A stretch of 64,000 nt of DNA from assembly GCA_947623455.1 (NCBI GenBank), contig OX392538.1, positions 33,045,001 through 33,109,000 on the forward strand, written 5' to 3'. This document shows positions 62,918 to 64,000 of this stretch, in pieces. Position 1 is the first letter of the stretch, and every line of letters begins with the position of its first letter. Position numbers and translations under genes: made by a program. The stretch is from Mimachlamys varia (taxonomy: Eukaryota; Mollusca; Bivalvia; Pectinida; Pectinidae). The notes below the pieces were generated by a model. The model saw only the letters and a list, made by a program, of their open reading frames with translations, was not told where the DNA came from and did no database searches.

Positions 62918-64000
62918 GTAAGTAGAACTTTTTACGTCTTGTCCTTCACTTATATAATAGGACATGCAGTGATTCATAATTCGTTTTTTTTATATATCAA
63001 CTAGACAGTGCACGGGGTTTTCATGTGGAATACAAGCTAAGAATTTTGTCACACTTAATTACCTGATATTCATCAAGATCAGCCATCACCATAATTTTGC
63101 AAGCATAACGACGGACTTAACTAGATAATTTCTCCATCTGTAGTATATTTACGTACCGTAACGTGACGTAACGTCTGAGCTAGTTCTACTTCACTCCAAA
63201 ACCATCACGGCTTTCGTTTGCTTGGTAACCGCATATCCACCCCCCATACCTTCCGAATAAATTAATTTCTGAGAATAAAAAAAATGTATCATTTTCTCCA
63301 AAACTTATATGTTCGGAAATAATTGTCTTCCAAACACAAACATATGCGCTAATATTATCAAAAATATTTTTGAACAGTTTGACATCCTGTAAATAAGCAA
63401 AAGATATGAATATATAATTTTTAAATCATTCTCATTATATGTGAGTATATAGTGGTAGTTTAATTACATTTTACCGGGGAACTATCGAAAACTATTCATT
63501 GAAAGAAAGTGTATTTTTCAAAAGCGAATTATAATATCATATATTCAAAGAGAGAAATATTAATTTTGCTGGTTTGACTCATTAAAAACATAGTCCCACA
63601 CAACTCCATGCTGCCCATTTGTCAAACCAAGGACGCAATGTGTATACAAATATGCCCTGGGTCAAACGAAGGCCTCAATTTACGGCCAGAATAATCAGAT
63701 CTGTTATCCATTATTGGGCTTTTCTTCGGTAAAACAAGGCGTTAAATTCCACAGTTACAGTTACCTTTCATTTTAATGATACATTATGTACCCCCACCCC
63801 AACACGCCTCCGGGAAGGCAACGCTTAATGTGACCAGAACAAGAAAGTCAGTGGAAGTTCGAATACGCACTCAGATACATTTCTATATATAATATCTAAA
63901 TCCACGAAAATGTTTGAACTTAGATAAGATACCTATTATAAATTTCATAGATGACAATTTTAATACTTAACTTTAATTCATATGGCTTAATACCGTTTAT
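62918..64000. other. No supported gene; possible first intron
   Basis: AT-rich, no ORF above background, no recognised repeat. If the exon before it is real, this is intron sequence. Confidence 0.4.

Overview
The window looks like nuclear DNA of a marine invertebrate, most likely a bivalve or related mollusc. It is AT-rich and intron-bearing in style, with very little coding sequence. It carries tRNA-derived SINEs, palindromic MITEs, minisatellites, a decayed Ty3/gypsy retrotransposon and a decayed PIF1-like helicase copy of a kind common in bivalve genomes. The mollusc assignment is inference from repeat style; nothing here proves it. There are no operons, rRNA genes, CRISPR arrays or prokaryotic signals.

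Layout. (1) 1-17370 and 36949-57183 are two same-orientation copies (here A and B) of one long segment, nearly identical base by base but differing by large indels. A begins at the window edge, so its true left end is unseen. The right end of both copies lies inside a gene. They are either a recent tandem segmental duplication or two haplotypes placed head-to-tail by the assembler. (2) 17371-36948 is single-copy sequence. It holds a minus-strand Ty3/gypsy element (about 26780 down to 20801) followed directly by an unusual third ORF (C2H2-like finger, Arg-Ser repeats, KCTD-type T1/BTB start). It also holds the only intact member of a small gene family (minus strand, 30588-29435), two SINEs and a PIF1 helicase relic. 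(3) 57184-64000 is single-copy. It opens with a CpG-rich palindromic minisatellite exactly at the duplication breakpoint, then has long gene-free sequence, a 24-bp minisatellite beside a hairpin, and near the right edge a credible promoter plus first coding exon of a plus-strand gene that runs out of the window.

Gene content. The best gene candidate is the 380-residue minus-strand ORF: a predicted single-pass membrane protein with many N-glycosylation sequons and a recurring LVI(S/T)xQ motif. Copies A and B each end in a relative of this gene lacking its membrane segment. The two relatives are damaged differently: A has an in-frame stop that also forms a GTAAGT splice-donor-like site, and B has a 7-bp frameshifting deletion and a replaced 3' end. 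The retroelement ORFs carry several frameshifts and stops and are annotated as pseudogenes. Most other short ORFs are chance open frames in repeats.
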